64,000 nt of DNA, taken from NCBI RefSeq assembly GCF_031198435.1, contig NZ_CP133548.1:3692001-3756000 (forward strand), given 5' to 3'. Of the stretch, positions 53,621 through 63,592 are shown piece by piece. The position numbers were made by a program, and so were the translations under genes. The notes below the pieces were generated by a model that saw nothing but the letters and a program-made list of their open reading frames with translations, was not told the DNA's origin and searched no databases. The first letter of the stretch is position 1; each line of letters begins with the position of its first letter. Source of the stretch: Pleionea litopenaei (GTDB lineage: Bacteria; Pseudomonadota; Gammaproteobacteria; Enterobacterales; Kangiellaceae).

Positions 53621-54442
53621 ATGAGTAACGAAATTCCATTAGGTAAGACAACCGATTACCCTACTCAGTACGCTCCCGAGTTATTGTTTCCGGTCGCTCG
53701 GCAACCTAAGCGTGATGAAATAGGTGTTCCTGAGAATGTAGATTGGTACGGAGCGGACCTGTGGACAGCGTATGAAGTCAGCTGGTTAAATGTTCAGGGC
53801 AAACCAGAAGTTGCCATCGTTGAATTCGAGTTTGCGGCAGACTCCCCAAATATTGTCGAGTCGAAATCGTTTAAATTGTATTTGAACTCGTTTAATCAAG
53901 AGCGGTTTGCGTCGCAAGATGAACTGATCGCTCGCTTGAATCATGACCTGTCTAAAGCATGCGGTAAACCATTAGAGAATTTGCGATGCTACTCATTAGA
54001 CGCTTATCAAGGCCTTGGGTTTGGGCAGCTTAATGGTCAATTAATCGATGAACTTGAAGTGACTTGTGATGAATATGATTACAATCCGCAACTTTTGAAA
54101 TTAAAAGAGCCCGCTGTTGAAGTATCGGAAACGCTCTATACCCATCTATTAAAGAGTAATTGTTTGATTACCTCACAGCCAGACTGGGCGACATTAGTCA
54201 TCGAATATACTGGTCCTAAAATCGATGCGGCAAGTCTGTTGCAATATGTGGTGTCTTTTCGCAATCACAATGAATTTCACGAACAATGCGTAGAGCGAAT
54301 TTTTCAAGATTTGAGCCAACATTGCCAACCACGTCAGTTATTGGTTCAAGCTCGATATACCCGTCGGGGAGGACTCGATATCAATCCTTGGCGGAGTAAC
54401 TTTGCAACTCAGCGGCCATTTATGAGACTTGCTAGACAATAA
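53621..54442 (+). CDS. queF: NADPH-dependent 7-cyano-7-deazaguanine reductase QueF
   Basis: 273 residues, the long (YqcD-unlike, bimodular) QueF form of gammaproteobacteria. It reduces preQ0 to preQ1 in queuosine synthesis. The N-terminal half has IVEFEFAADSPNIVESKSFKLYLNSF (the family SKSFKLY motif, about 68-93; described); the C-terminal half has the catalytic Cys in SNCLITSQPDWATL (about 187-200) and the substrate Glu in FRNHNEFHEQC (about 222). Other queuosine genes are not in the window. Good conservation at both active-site halves. Confidence 0.95.
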   Translation: MSNEIPLGKTTDYPTQYAPELLFPVARQPKRDEIGVPENVDWYGADLWTAYEVSWLNVQGKPEVAIVEFEFAADSPNIVESKSFKLYLNSFNQERFASQDELIARLNHDLSKACGKPLENLRCYSLDAYQGLGFGQLNGQLIDELEVTCDEYDYNPQLLKLKEPAVEVSETLYTHLLKSNCLITSQPDWATLVIEYTGPKIDAASLLQYVVSFRNHNEFHEQCVERIFQDLSQHCQPRQLLVQARYTRRGGLDINPWRSNFATQRPFMRLARQ

Positions 54443-54549
54443 CGCCATAATTCGCTTCGAGATAGGGTAAAAAGTGTGACCGATTGCGCCGAACTTGGCG
54501 AATTAGCGATCTATCCTTTGGTTAAATCGTCAACGATCAGGAGGTCACT

Positions 54550-54933
54550 ATGGCGTATTTAGTTTTGTTAACGGAAGGACAATCGGGTCCACGCTTCATT
54601 TTAGAGAAGTCTTCAGTGACGATAGGTCGTTCACCTGAGTGTGACATACACTTAGAAGACCCCTCAGTAAGTTTTCAGCATGCTCAGTTGAGTATTGAAA
54701 ATTTGAGTGATGACGGCGGTGAAATTTGGATCGAAGATATTAACAGCACCAATGGAACCTTTGTTAATAACGACAAGGTTAACCGTCGCCAGTTGCGAAA
54801 TAATGACAGTATAAACATAGGGTTAAGTAACTTTCGCTTCGTCGATGAAGGGTTTTCTACCCTAGAAAACACCCAGCAAATCAAGAAATCTTGGATCCCT
54901 GGGGTTTATTATTTGAAAGACAAATCTGCCTAA
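54550..54933 (+). CDS. FHA-domain protein
   Basis: 127 residues, essentially one FHA domain binding phosphothreonine. Blocks: VTIGRSPECDIHLEDPSVSFQHAQL (about 24-48, Arg, Ser and His that touch the phosphate) and EDINSTNGTFVNNDKV (Asn, about 60-77). A short C-terminal tail (SWIPGVYYLKDKSA) follows. No membrane segment, in contrast with the FHA protein at 29541. AGGAGGT precedes the ATG. No kinase is adjacent; the transmembrane kinase at 30113 is a candidate partner. Confidence 0.88.
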   Translation: MAYLVLLTEGQSGPRFILEKSSVTIGRSPECDIHLEDPSVSFQHAQLSIENLSDDGGEIWIEDINSTNGTFVNNDKVNRRQLRNNDSINIGLSNFRFVDEGFSTLENTQQIKKSWIPGVYYLKDKSA

Positions 54934-55091
54934 ATTGCATCGGCAAGTGCTGCGTAATCGTGCCTTGCCCACTGCCTAAAATCCTTTGCTATACTACTTG
55001 TCCGATTTCTTATAGATTGAATATATCGCGAAAGTCGTTAGAATAGCCTGCCACTGGGTGAGCGCCTAATTACAAAGAGAACCGATTGACC

Positions 55092-56048
55092 ATGAGCATG
55101 CACTTTTTAGAGTTTGAGCAGCCTATCGCTGAATTAGAAGCACAAATCGAAGAACTTCGTTTAGTGGGAAGCGATGCCGAGATCAATATTTCGGAAGAAA
55201 TTGCTCGATTGCAAAAGAAGAGTCGTGAATTAACCGAGCAAATTTTTAGTGATCTCGATGCCTGGCAAATCGCTCAATTGGCTCGTCATCCACAACGTCC
55301 TTACACGCAAGATTACCTTGATACTATCTTTACCGATTTTGAAGAGTTGTGTGGTGACCGTGCTTTTGCCAATGATTGGGCGATGGTTGGCGGTATCGCT
55401 CGGCTTAACGATCAACCGGTGATGGTTATCGGCCATCAGAAAGGTCGCGACACCAAAGAGAAAATTAAGCGTAATTTTGGTATGCCACGTCCCGAAGGCT
55501 ATCGTAAAGCCTTACGCCTAATGCATATGGCAGAGCGATTTAAATTACCAATCGTTACCTTTATCGATACTCCCGGGGCCTACCCTGGCGTTGGCGCTGA
55601 GGAACGTGGGCAAAGTGAGGCGATTGCGCGTAACTTAAAAGAGATGGCGCGTCTTAAAACTCCGATTGTTTGTACCGTCATCGGAGAAGGTGGTTCAGGT
55701 GGTGCTCTTGCGATAGGTGTTGGCGATCGAGTCAATATGCTTCAGAACTCTACCTATTCGGTTATTTCACCGGAAGGCTGTGCTTCGATATTGTGGAAAA
55801 GCGCCGATAAAGCGAAAGAAGCCGCCCAAGCAATGGGGATTACAGCTGACCGATTAAAAAGTTTGAAATTGATCGATGCGATTGTTCCAGAACCACTCGG
55901 CGGTGCTCATCGAGACACGGTCGTTATGGCGGAACGTTTAAAACAGCGTATTACCGATGACTTACGAGATTTACAAGCGCTTTCGATTGAAGAGTTATTA
56001 GATCGCCGATATCAACGACTCATGTCATTCGGCGAATACACCGAGTAA
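55092..56048 (+). CDS. accA: acetyl-CoA carboxylase carboxyltransferase subunit alpha
   Basis: 318 residues from the ATG at 55092 ([16 protein letters not shown], matching E. coli [16 protein letters not shown]); a TTG two codons earlier is rejected. AccA pairs with AccD to transfer CO2 from biotin to acetyl-CoA, the first step of fatty-acid synthesis. Seen: [12 protein letters not shown], the [20 protein letters not shown] loop (about 158-177), [15 protein letters not shown] and the [11 protein letters not shown] motif. A strong terminator follows at 56074, then tilS. Confidence 0.97.
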   Translation: MSMHFLEFEQPIAELEAQIEELRLVGSDAEINISEEIARLQKKSRELTEQIFSDLDAWQIAQLARHPQRPYTQDYLDTIFTDFEELCGDRAFANDWAMVGGIARLNDQPVMVIGHQKGRDTKEKIKRNFGMPRPEGYRKALRLMHMAERFKLPIVTFIDTPGAYPGVGAEERGQSEAIARNLKEMARLKTPIVCTVIGEGGSGGALAIGVGDRVNMLQNSTYSVISPEGCASILWKSADKAKEAAQAMGITADRLKSLKLIDAIVPEPLGGAHRDTVVMAERLKQRITDDLRDLQALSIEELLDRRYQRLMSFGEYTE

Positions 56049-56073
56049 TTGCAACAAACCATGAACACCAAAG

Positions 56074-56108
56074 GTGTACACGAGGCATTGGCCTGTGTAC
56101 ACTTTTTT
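56074..56108 (+). terminator. intrinsic terminator between accA and tilS
   Basis: GTGTACA...TGTACAC with a T-run (six T), 26 bases past accA and only 25 bases before the tilS ATG. Confidence 0.85.
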
Positions 56109-56133
56109 ATTCTGACCGAAAAACTCGTAATTT

Positions 56134-57492
56134 ATGACCCTCGCTCTTGATGTTGCGCAACAAGCCTTACAGCACTTACCAAAACTAAAACGATTTTGGG
56201 TTGGGTTGAGTGGTGGAATAGACTCTTCAGTACTGTTGCACTTATGTCATACAACCTGCCCTAAGCATATCCAACTTAAAGCGATTCATGTAAACCACGG
56301 ATTAAGTCCTAATGCCGATCAATGGCAGCGTCATTGCCAAAGTGTTTGCAAAAAGTTGGGAGTTGAATTGATCACTGTTGATGTAGCGGTGAATGAACAA
56401 GGTAAAGGCATAGAAGACGCGGCGAGACAAGCTCGTTGGAAAGCCTACGAGGAAGTGATTGGCGGCGCGAAGGGACTGGTTGAACATGAGCTTTTAGTTC
56501 TCGGCCACCATGCTGACGACCAAGCAGAAACGCTGTTGCTTAATCTATTGCGTGGTAGTGGTTTGCGCGGTGCTCAAGGCATGTCTCACTTTACTCAACG
56601 TCAGATATTCAGTGTTTTCCGACCTATGTTGAATATTGAAAAAACAGCAATTGTTGATTATGCCCGGCATTATGGGTTGAACTGGGTGGATGATGAATCT
56701 AATCAAGATGTTTATTTTCGACGTAACTTTTTACGCCAAGAAATATTTCCTACCTTGGTCAAGCAGTGGCCTGCGTATGCATCAACGATGGGGCGCTTTT
56801 GCCAAAATATGCAAGCGTTGAACTCGGTCGTTGATGAGTGGTTACAAGAAGACCTCGTAAAAGTGCTCGATAACGATAAATTGAACTTAGATGTTCTCTC
56901 TCAGTGGTCACTACACCGACAGAAACAAATTTTACTTTATTGGTTGCAACAATCAACGCACTATGCGCCTCCAGCAAGTCAGCTCAATGAGTTCGTACGT
57001 CAAATTAACTCAAGTAAAGAAGCCGATGTTGGTCGCTGTGAACTGCGTTTTTCGAAATGGGCGTTGATTCAATCAAAACGACACTTGGAATTAATCCAGC
57101 AAACCCAGTTAGATGTAACGGCTTTTCACTATGTTTGGGATGACCTCTCCAAGCCTATCGCTGTACCTGAAATATCCGCTCAATTAACCAGCGATGCGGC
57201 AAACGATCTTTCCAACTCACCGTTATTGATTAGACCTCCCAAAATCAATGAAGTCGTCACGGTTCGAAGTCGTGTTGGAGGAGAGCGAGCTTGGCCAAGT
57301 TATCGCGGTAAAGCAAATTCACTCAAGAAAATATACCAAGAAATGGGTGTTCCTAATTGGTTGAGAGAAACCACGCCACTCATTTTTTACGATCAAGAAC
57401 TGGTTTGTGCGGTTGGACAATTTGTCGATCGTCGCTTCTTATCGAATGAAACTGAGAGCCTGCAGTTCACACTGCAGCCGTTAGAAAATTAA
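56134..57492 (+). CDS. tilS: tRNA(Ile)-lysidine synthetase TilS
   Basis: 452 residues. TilS converts C34 of the CAU-anticodon tRNA-Ile to lysidine so that it reads AUA; essential. The N-terminal PP-loop is GLSGGIDSSVLLHL (about 23-36), followed by the AIHVNHGL region and LGHHADDQAETLLLNLLRGSGLRG (about 125-148; described), then the substrate-binding helices and a C-terminal TilS domain with VRSRVGGERAWPSYRG and LKKIYQEMGVPNW. No ribosome site is obvious before the ATG, and no room for a promoter after the terminator, so expression depends on reading through from accA. Confidence 0.95.
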   Translation: MTLALDVAQQALQHLPKLKRFWVGLSGGIDSSVLLHLCHTTCPKHIQLKAIHVNHGLSPNADQWQRHCQSVCKKLGVELITVDVAVNEQGKGIEDAARQARWKAYEEVIGGAKGLVEHELLVLGHHADDQAETLLLNLLRGSGLRGAQGMSHFTQRQIFSVFRPMLNIEKTAIVDYARHYGLNWVDDESNQDVYFRRNFLRQEIFPTLVKQWPAYASTMGRFCQNMQALNSVVDEWLQEDLVKVLDNDKLNLDVLSQWSLHRQKQILLYWLQQSTHYAPPASQLNEFVRQINSSKEADVGRCELRFSKWALIQSKRHLELIQQTQLDVTAFHYVWDDLSKPIAVPEISAQLTSDAANDLSNSPLLIRPPKINEVVTVRSRVGGERAWPSYRGKANSLKKIYQEMGVPNWLRETTPLIFYDQELVCAVGQFVDRRFLSNETESLQFTLQPLEN

Positions 57493-57589
57493 TCAGTAAT
57501 ACAACAAACATTAAGTCGACTGTGATACCAGCACTTTGAACTAGAGCTGCATTGCATAGCTGATTCTAAATATTGAGGAACGCAGAATA

Positions 57590-59047
57590 ATGAGTTTAGC
57601 GCATTTACAACCAACAACACTTTGGTCGATTTTTGAAAAGCTGAACGCTTGCCCGCGGCCGTCTTCGCATGAGCAAAAAGTGATGTCAGAAATAGCGGCT
57701 TTTTGTGACCAGCATCAGCTGCATTATGTGTACGATGACATCGGCAATATGATCATTCGTAAACCAGCAACTCCAGGCATGGAAGACCGTCCGGGAATCA
57801 TTATGCAAGGACACGTTGATATGGTTCCGCAAAAAACTAAGAACAGCGAGCATGACTTTATTAACGACCCCATTCAAATGTACATTGATGGTGACTGGGT
57901 GACGGCTAAAGATACAACTCTTGGTGCAGACAATGGCATCGGAGTTGCTGCGGCATTAGCGATCTTAATCGAGCCTGACTTACAACACGGTCCCTTAGAA
58001 GTACTTTTAACGGTTGATGAAGAAAGTGGCATGACTGGCGCTAAACATTTAGCACCCAATCTTCTGCAGGGCAGTGTGTTACTAAATTTAGATACCGAAG
58101 ACGAAGGTGAATTGTATTTAGGATGTGCCGGTGGCGTCGATGTGACTGCTTATGTTCCTTTGCAAAAACAACCGGTGCCGAATAACTGGAGTGCCGTAAA
58201 AGTTAATTTTAGTGGACTTCGCGGAGGTCACTCCGGGCTTGATATTGATAAAGGTAGAGCGAACGCGAATCTATTAATTAATCAAGTATTGGCAAATGCT
58301 CATGCGCATTTTGGTGCGCTTGGATTTTCGTTTTCAGGGGGAACCCTGCGTAATGCAATCGCACGAGATGCAAGTGTCGAGATGGTTTTGCCAGCGGATA
58401 AAGTTGCTGAGTTAACAAGTGTCATAGAGACGTTTACTGAAACTTTAAGCCAGCAATTTCAAGGGATTGAAAGCGCCATTAACGGAGAGATTCAAGCAAT
58501 ACCAATACCTTCTGAAGTCTGGGACGAAGCAACGACGGCGCGAGTTATTTCAATGTTGGATCATTGTGTTCATGGTGTAACAAAAATGAGTGAGGTTTTC
58601 GATGGTGTGGTGGAAACTTCGAATAACTTAGCGGTAATTGAGACACAACCTGAGCAACTTGTGATTCAGTGCATGGTTCGTAGTTTAAATAACCAAGGTC
58701 GGGATGAATTAGCTCAACAATTACAGCAAGGGTTGTCACAGCTGGGGGCGACCGTAGAGTGCAGCGGAGAATATCCTGGGTGGTTGCCTAACGATGAGTC
58801 AAAAGTACTTACGATTATGCAACAAGCACATGAAGAACTCACGGGTGCAGCAGCAAAGGTTAAAGTTATTCACGCTGGATTAGAGTGTGGACTACTGAGT
58901 GAACATTATCCGCATTGGGATATGATTTCGTTCGGGCCGACCATTCGGCATGCTCACTCACCAGATGAAAAGGTTTTGATTCCTTCGGTAAGTTCTTTTT
59001 GGCAATTATTGTGCAAAACAATTTGCATGGTTAGCGAAAAATATTAG
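57590..59047 (+). CDS. pepD: aminoacyl-histidine dipeptidase PepD
   Basis: 485 residues, M20-family cytosolic di-zinc dipeptidase that cleaves Xaa-His dipeptides such as carnosine. Zinc ligands: His in MQGHVDMVP (about 79), Asp in LGADNGIGVA (about 118), Glu pair in TVDEESGMTGA (about 148), Asp in NLDTEDEGELYLGCAG and late His in RHAHSPDEKV (about 461). The lid domain with SGLRGGHSGLDIDKGRAN is typical of PepD. Own upstream region; terminator unclear. Converges on the GGDEF-EAL gene. Confidence 0.95.
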   Translation: MSLAHLQPTTLWSIFEKLNACPRPSSHEQKVMSEIAAFCDQHQLHYVYDDIGNMIIRKPATPGMEDRPGIIMQGHVDMVPQKTKNSEHDFINDPIQMYIDGDWVTAKDTTLGADNGIGVAAALAILIEPDLQHGPLEVLLTVDEESGMTGAKHLAPNLLQGSVLLNLDTEDEGELYLGCAGGVDVTAYVPLQKQPVPNNWSAVKVNFSGLRGGHSGLDIDKGRANANLLINQVLANAHAHFGALGFSFSGGTLRNAIARDASVEMVLPADKVAELTSVIETFTETLSQQFQGIESAINGEIQAIPIPSEVWDEATTARVISMLDHCVHGVTKMSEVFDGVVETSNNLAVIETQPEQLVIQCMVRSLNNQGRDELAQQLQQGLSQLGATVECSGEYPGWLPNDESKVLTIMQQAHEELTGAAAKVKVIHAGLECGLLSEHYPHWDMISFGPTIRHAHSPDEKVLIPSVSSFWQLLCKTICMVSEKY

Positions 59048-59091
59048 CGCGCACATTCGTCGCGCTCGACATTGCCCTGTTTGAAGTCTGT

Positions 59092-61767
59092 TTAAGAGTT
59101 GTATTTTACAATCAACTCTTTTGCATCTTCTCCCGACACTGGGCGAGAATAAAAGTATCCTTGTGCGTGTTGAATGCCAAGTTCTTTTAACATCTTGGTA
59201 TGCTTTTCTGATTCGACGCCTTCTGCAATAACACCTTTCTTTAAATGTTTGCACATGTAGGCAATGGTTTTAACAATGGTGTGATGCTCTTCACTATGGT
59301 CCATTTGATAAATAAATGAACGATCAATTTTTATGGTGTGAAGCGTAAACTTATGCAAATAACTCAGTGATGAATAACCGGTTCCAAAGTCATCAAGAAG
59401 TACTTGAATGTCTTGCTCGGCAAGCGACTTTAAAAGTTGTTGCGCTAATTCGGCATTTTCGATTAATAGTCCTTCCGTAATTTCAACCTTTAAAGCTTTA
59501 GCTGGTAATTGGTTTTCGTTCAACGCCATCTCTATTTCGCTTAACAAATCGTGATGTTCAATTTGCTTAGAACTAAAATTAACACTGATACTAATATCTT
59601 TGGCTTGCGGATATTGTGTTTGCCAAAATTTCAAAGTGCCAAGAGAATGATGTAAGATGAACTGTCCAATGCTGTGGATCATTCCTGTTTCTTCGGTAAT
59701 CGGAATAAATTCATCAGGGGGGATAAAACCCAAATCAGCATGAATCCATCGGGCGAGCGCTTCGAAGGCAACCAGTCGTCCGGTTGGCAAGTCGATGATT
59801 GGTTGATAGAAAACTTTGATTTCGTTGCGTTCTAATGCGTGACGTAAATCATTTTCAATTTTTAGTCGCTTCATTGCCGCGTTATGCATTTCAACATCAA
59901 ATAATGCATAACGAGCTTTTCCGGATTCTTTAGCATGATACATCGCGGCGTCTGCATCGCGTAATACATCATCGGGCTTTTTGTAATTATCATTACTGAT
60001 AGTCACGCCGATCGAAGTCGACGTAAAAACGGTTTGCTCATTGAGTTGAAAGGGTTTTGATATTGAGTCGATGATTCTATCGGCAGTGATTGCCGCGTCG
60101 CGAGCATTATCAACACCTTTTAAAAGCACGCAGAACTCGTCTCCGCCAAGTCGAGCGACGGTATCTTCAGGGCGAACACATTCTTCGAGCCGTTGAGCAA
60201 CTTCTTGAAGTAACGCATCACCCATTAAATGCCCGAGACTATCATTGATAACTTTAAATCGGTCTAAATCAAGGAATAGAACGGAGAAGCTGACTTGGTG
60301 ATCACGCTCTCGTTGTTTTAGAATCTGTTCGAGTCGGTTGGTAAACAGTGCCCGGTTTGGTAATCCGGTTAAGCTATCGTGAAAGGCTTCGTAGGCAAGC
60401 TTTTTTTGCATTTTATTACGTTCATCAAGCATGCCTTTGAGCGTATTGTTTGTGACCGATAACTCTCGAGTTCGTTCTTCGACACGTTTTTCTAATTGAT
60501 CATTAATTATTTTTAGATCTTGATGCGCTTTTCGTAAGCTGTCGGAACTGCGTTTGCGATTGAGTGCAGTGGCGACTTGTTGTGATACAAACATCAATAC
60601 TTCTTCGTCTAGAGGTGTATACGACTTACCGCGAATATAGCTTTGAACAGCAAGTACTCCAATAACGGTTTCTTTGTAAAATAAAGGAACACCTAACCAA
60701 GTTTCAGGCGAGGTGCCATGAAAAACGTTTTTCTTGTGCCAGTCATCAATATTCTTCTTATTGATCAGCAAAGGTCGACCGGTTCTTAAAACCCATTCGG
60801 TGGGGGAGCATTTATCGATATCAAGAGAGTCATCGAGTTTCCGCTCTTCTACGCTCGCATCAAATTCATCGATTAAATAAGGAAAGGTTAATACTTTGTT
60901 TTTCTGTTCGAAAATACAGATATAAAAATTTTTCGACGGCATGATGCCGTTGATAATACTGTGCAATGATAAATAAAACTCATCAAGATCACGCGTCGTA
61001 TTGGTTAGCTCTGAAATTTTAAATAAAGCCGCTTGCAGACGCTCCGCTCGCTCTCGTTCTTGAATCTGACCTTCGAGATCTTCATTGATCTTTTGTAGCA
61101 TTGCGGTACGTTGCGCGACTTTTTGTTCAAGCCGCTCGTTGTAATACTTTAGCTGTCGTTCATATTGTTTCTGATTTAACACCGCTGCAATTTGTTGTGA
61201 TACGAAAATCAGCAGGTCTTTGTCTTGCTCGGTGTAGCGTATATTGTCGTCATAACTTTGCACCACCATAACGCCGATGGTGGTGTTGTTAACTTTAAGT
61301 GGAATGCCCATCCAATGTTTCATGGGTGAACCTCGAACTTGAATTTCTCCTGCGTCAGATAATTCTTTTAGTTTGGGCTCATCAGCCAGTAGAGCATTTC
61401 CTGTTCGAATCGTGTATCCGGTCAAGGTCGATTTAAACGCTTCGATGGGCTCAGGATCCCAAGTCGTTGGATCAAAGTCATCGTCTTCTTGTTCATCGTG
61501 GAAGAACTCAAAGCTTACGAACTGCTTATCGGTCGACAGCAAGGCAATATAAAAGTTATTGGCGTACATCAGCTTGCCAATGATTTGGCGCAGATCTTCG
61601 TAAAACAGCTTTAACTCTTTTACCTGACTGGATAATGAGGCAATCTGGAGTAAGGCATTTTGAACTTTTTCGGCGTACAGCTTCTCTTCAATCAATTTGT
61701 CCAATTGATTGTTGGTGTCGTCCGAGCTGTTTTGCTGCGGTTGATTAGTCAGGATAATATCGTCCAA
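59092..61767 (-). CDS. dual GAF, GGDEF-EAL cyclic-di-GMP protein
   Basis: 891 residues, cytoplasmic. Two GAF domains (about 45-195 and 265-410), each followed by a coiled coil of the KRVEERTREL type, then a GGDEF domain (about 465-620) and an EAL domain (about 630-885). Both output domains look active: RLGGDEF with the I-site RPED five residues before it, and EAL motif FEALARW, DDFGTGYSSLSYL, KIDRSF and EGVES. The protein could both make and break cyclic di-GMP, with the GAF domains choosing. GAF ligands are not evident. No TM helices. It is read alone; the patatin gene upstream is separated by 66 bases. Confidence 0.92.
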   Translation of the reverse strand: MDDIILTNQPQQNSSDDTNNQLDKLIEEKLYAEKVQNALLQIASLSSQVKELKLFYEDLRQIIGKLMYANNFYIALLSTDKQFVSFEFFHDEQEDDDFDPTTWDPEPIEAFKSTLTGYTIRTGNALLADEPKLKELSDAGEIQVRGSPMKHWMGIPLKVNNTTIGVMVVQSYDDNIRYTEQDKDLLIFVSQQIAAVLNQKQYERQLKYYNERLEQKVAQRTAMLQKINEDLEGQIQERERAERLQAALFKISELTNTTRDLDEFYLSLHSIINGIMPSKNFYICIFEQKNKVLTFPYLIDEFDASVEERKLDDSLDIDKCSPTEWVLRTGRPLLINKKNIDDWHKKNVFHGTSPETWLGVPLFYKETVIGVLAVQSYIRGKSYTPLDEEVLMFVSQQVATALNRKRSSDSLRKAHQDLKIINDQLEKRVEERTRELSVTNNTLKGMLDERNKMQKKLAYEAFHDSLTGLPNRALFTNRLEQILKQRERDHQVSFSVLFLDLDRFKVINDSLGHLMGDALLQEVAQRLEECVRPEDTVARLGGDEFCVLLKGVDNARDAAITADRIIDSISKPFQLNEQTVFTSTSIGVTISNDNYKKPDDVLRDADAAMYHAKESGKARYALFDVEMHNAAMKRLKIENDLRHALERNEIKVFYQPIIDLPTGRLVAFEALARWIHADLGFIPPDEFIPITEETGMIHSIGQFILHHSLGTLKFWQTQYPQAKDISISVNFSSKQIEHHDLLSEIEMALNENQLPAKALKVEITEGLLIENAELAQQLLKSLAEQDIQVLLDDFGTGYSSLSYLHKFTLHTIKIDRSFIYQMDHSEEHHTIVKTIAYMCKHLKKGVIAEGVESEKHTKMLKELGIQHAQGYFYSRPVSGEDAKELIVKYNS

Positions 61768-61833
61768 CTGGTTGATTTTTAACTACTATTGGTACACAAA
61801 GCATAGCTAAAACTGACTCAATTGCCAGAAATA

Positions 61834-62976
61834 TTATCCTTGATGAGCAAAAAATTGAATTATTTCATCGCGTTTGGCAACAGCGTCTTGATATCCCAGT
61901 TGAATCAGCTCTCGGGTGAACGGCTTTTCAAATAAAAGATAGCTAAGAACCGCATCGCCACTGCTGCCGTCGATTCCGACTCGGCGTAAGAAAAACTGCA
62001 AGGCTTTGGGCATTGATGAAAAGTGTTCTCGAGCGATTAAACTCAGATCTTGTGAAGGGTTGATAACCAGAGTTTCAATGCGCTTTAAGTTGAAATGCTT
62101 ACTCTTAATACGCTCTGGGATCTTATCAAGTGTTGCGTTGATACGATGCAGTCTTTCTAGGTCAGAATCTAAGCTGTCAATAAAAACGCTGTCTAGCAAA
62201 TGCCCACCGATTTCTGCAATCGTCGGATATCCCTCTGGGTGAGACAACTCATCATTGGGAGCGTACACTGGATCGACACCGACCACCAAAATGCGATCGG
62301 CACCGAGGTGCAACGCAGGACTCAGTGGAGATAAAAAGCGCATGCTGCCGTCGCCGCAATAGTGGTCGCCCAATCGAGTGACTGGGAACACCATGGGAAT
62401 GGCAGAAGAGGCAAGCAGATGATGCTTGTTAATGATAGCTGGGTGACCGCGGCGGCGATGTCGACGCCAGATATCCGTATTGGCGGCAGCTTGAAAGAAC
62501 GAAATCGATTCGCCACTGGTGTAACTCGAGGCCGTGACACACAGCGCATCTAATGCGCCTTGCGCAATCGCTTTTTCAATAAGTGGGTAGGGAATAACTC
62601 GATCAAGCAACTCAGCGAGTGGTGCATTATTGAGTAGGCCGATAGCGCCGCGATGTTTACCGCCAATTAAAAAGCGCAGCCAGCGCATCGAGTTACGCCA
62701 AAGGCCCCAAAAGTCGGTTCGAAAAATTTGGTCGCAATGAAATTCTGCCCATACATTCTCGAGTCGACGCATACCCAACCGAAAATGTTGGGCGTATGCC
62801 GCGGTGACGGTTGCGTTTATAGCGCCAGCCGAGGTTCCTGAAATAATTGGGAAAGGATTGTTATGAGTGGTTAGCGGTAATAACTCTGAAACAGCTTTAA
62901 GAACGCCAACTTGGTAAGCTGCTCGTGCTCCGCCACCGGACAAGACCAACGCGGTTTTGTGGTTTCGAGCGGTCAT
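61834..62976 (-). CDS. patatin-like phospholipase
   Basis: 380 residues. The patatin hydrolase site is complete: oxyanion loop SGGGARAAYQVGVL (about 13-26), nucleophile in GTSAGAINA (Ser about 49) and catalytic Asp in CGDGSMR (about 209). It is the RssA/ExoU-type family that cleaves acyl chains from lipids. A stretch rich in Arg and Trp (about 90-105, WGLWRNSMRWLRFL) may touch membranes. The start overlaps the stop of the lytic transglycosylase by 4 bases (ATGA), so the pair is translationally coupled; a joint envelope role is possible. Confidence 0.9.
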   Translation of the reverse strand: MTARNHKTALVLSGGGARAAYQVGVLKAVSELLPLTTHNNPFPIISGTSAGAINATVTAAYAQHFRLGMRRLENVWAEFHCDQIFRTDFWGLWRNSMRWLRFLIGGKHRGAIGLLNNAPLAELLDRVIPYPLIEKAIAQGALDALCVTASSYTSGESISFFQAAANTDIWRRHRRRGHPAIINKHHLLASSAIPMVFPVTRLGDHYCGDGSMRFLSPLSPALHLGADRILVVGVDPVYAPNDELSHPEGYPTIAEIGGHLLDSVFIDSLDSDLERLHRINATLDKIPERIKSKHFNLKRIETLVINPSQDLSLIAREHFSSMPKALQFFLRRVGIDGSSGDAVLSYLLFEKPFTRELIQLGYQDAVAKRDEIIQFFAHQG

Positions 62977-63539
62977 GCTTTCCAGCGTTTTCGTAGTGCT
63001 CGGTAAACTTTCATTGGGTATTTCATTTTACCGTAACTACCGTTGTAACGAGCTAATGCATTTGTCACGTTTTTGCGCTCTCGTTTAATGTATAAACTCA
63101 AGATAGCACAGCCATAGCGAATGTTGGTTTCGATATCCATTAAGTTGTCATCAGGGTGGCCAATTTCTTCTTTCCAAAATGGCATGATTTGCATTAATCC
63201 ACGAGCGCCAACACGGCTAATGGCAAAACGTTCAAAGTTAGATTCAACTTCCATCACTGCCAATACTAGTTGTGGATCGAGCTTGTAGGCTTTCGCGTAT
63301 TTATGAGTCAACTTTAAAATGGTAAAGCGCTCTTTTTCCGGAACGTTGGGTGCCCGACGTGCCAGACGTTTCGACATGTCTTTCATCCAAACCTCGGCTT
63401 CGAAGCGATCGGTGAAGGAGTGCTCTTCGTCGAGTAAAGCTTTCAGCTCGTTGCGAAAATTGTCGTCGGGGCGCTCCTGGTTGGCAAGCAACCAGTGAGA
63501 CGACAAGAATACGAGTAACAATAATGTGGTTCTTAACAT
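62973..63539 (-). CDS. exported SLT-type lytic transglycosylase
   Basis: 188 residues. Signal peptide MLRTTLLLLVFLSSHWLLAN (about 1-20), then one SLT lysozyme-like domain that cleaves the peptidoglycan glycan chain. Catalytic Glu is in LAVMEVESNF (about 99), followed by ISRVGARGLMQIMP (about 107-120), YGCAILSLYIKR and ALARYNGSYGKMKYP, the family signature. Small, without LysM or other binding modules. It leads the two-gene operon with the patatin-like gene. Confidence 0.92.
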   Translation of the reverse strand: MLRTTLLLLVFLSSHWLLANQERPDDNFRNELKALLDEEHSFTDRFEAEVWMKDMSKRLARRAPNVPEKERFTILKLTHKYAKAYKLDPQLVLAVMEVESNFERFAISRVGARGLMQIMPFWKEEIGHPDDNLMDIETNIRYGCAILSLYIKRERKNVTNALARYNGSYGKMKYPMKVYRALRKRWKA

Positions 63540-63592
63540 ATCGATTTTATTGTGAATGAACGCCCCAATCGCGTAGTTCCGTTATTCTTTAA

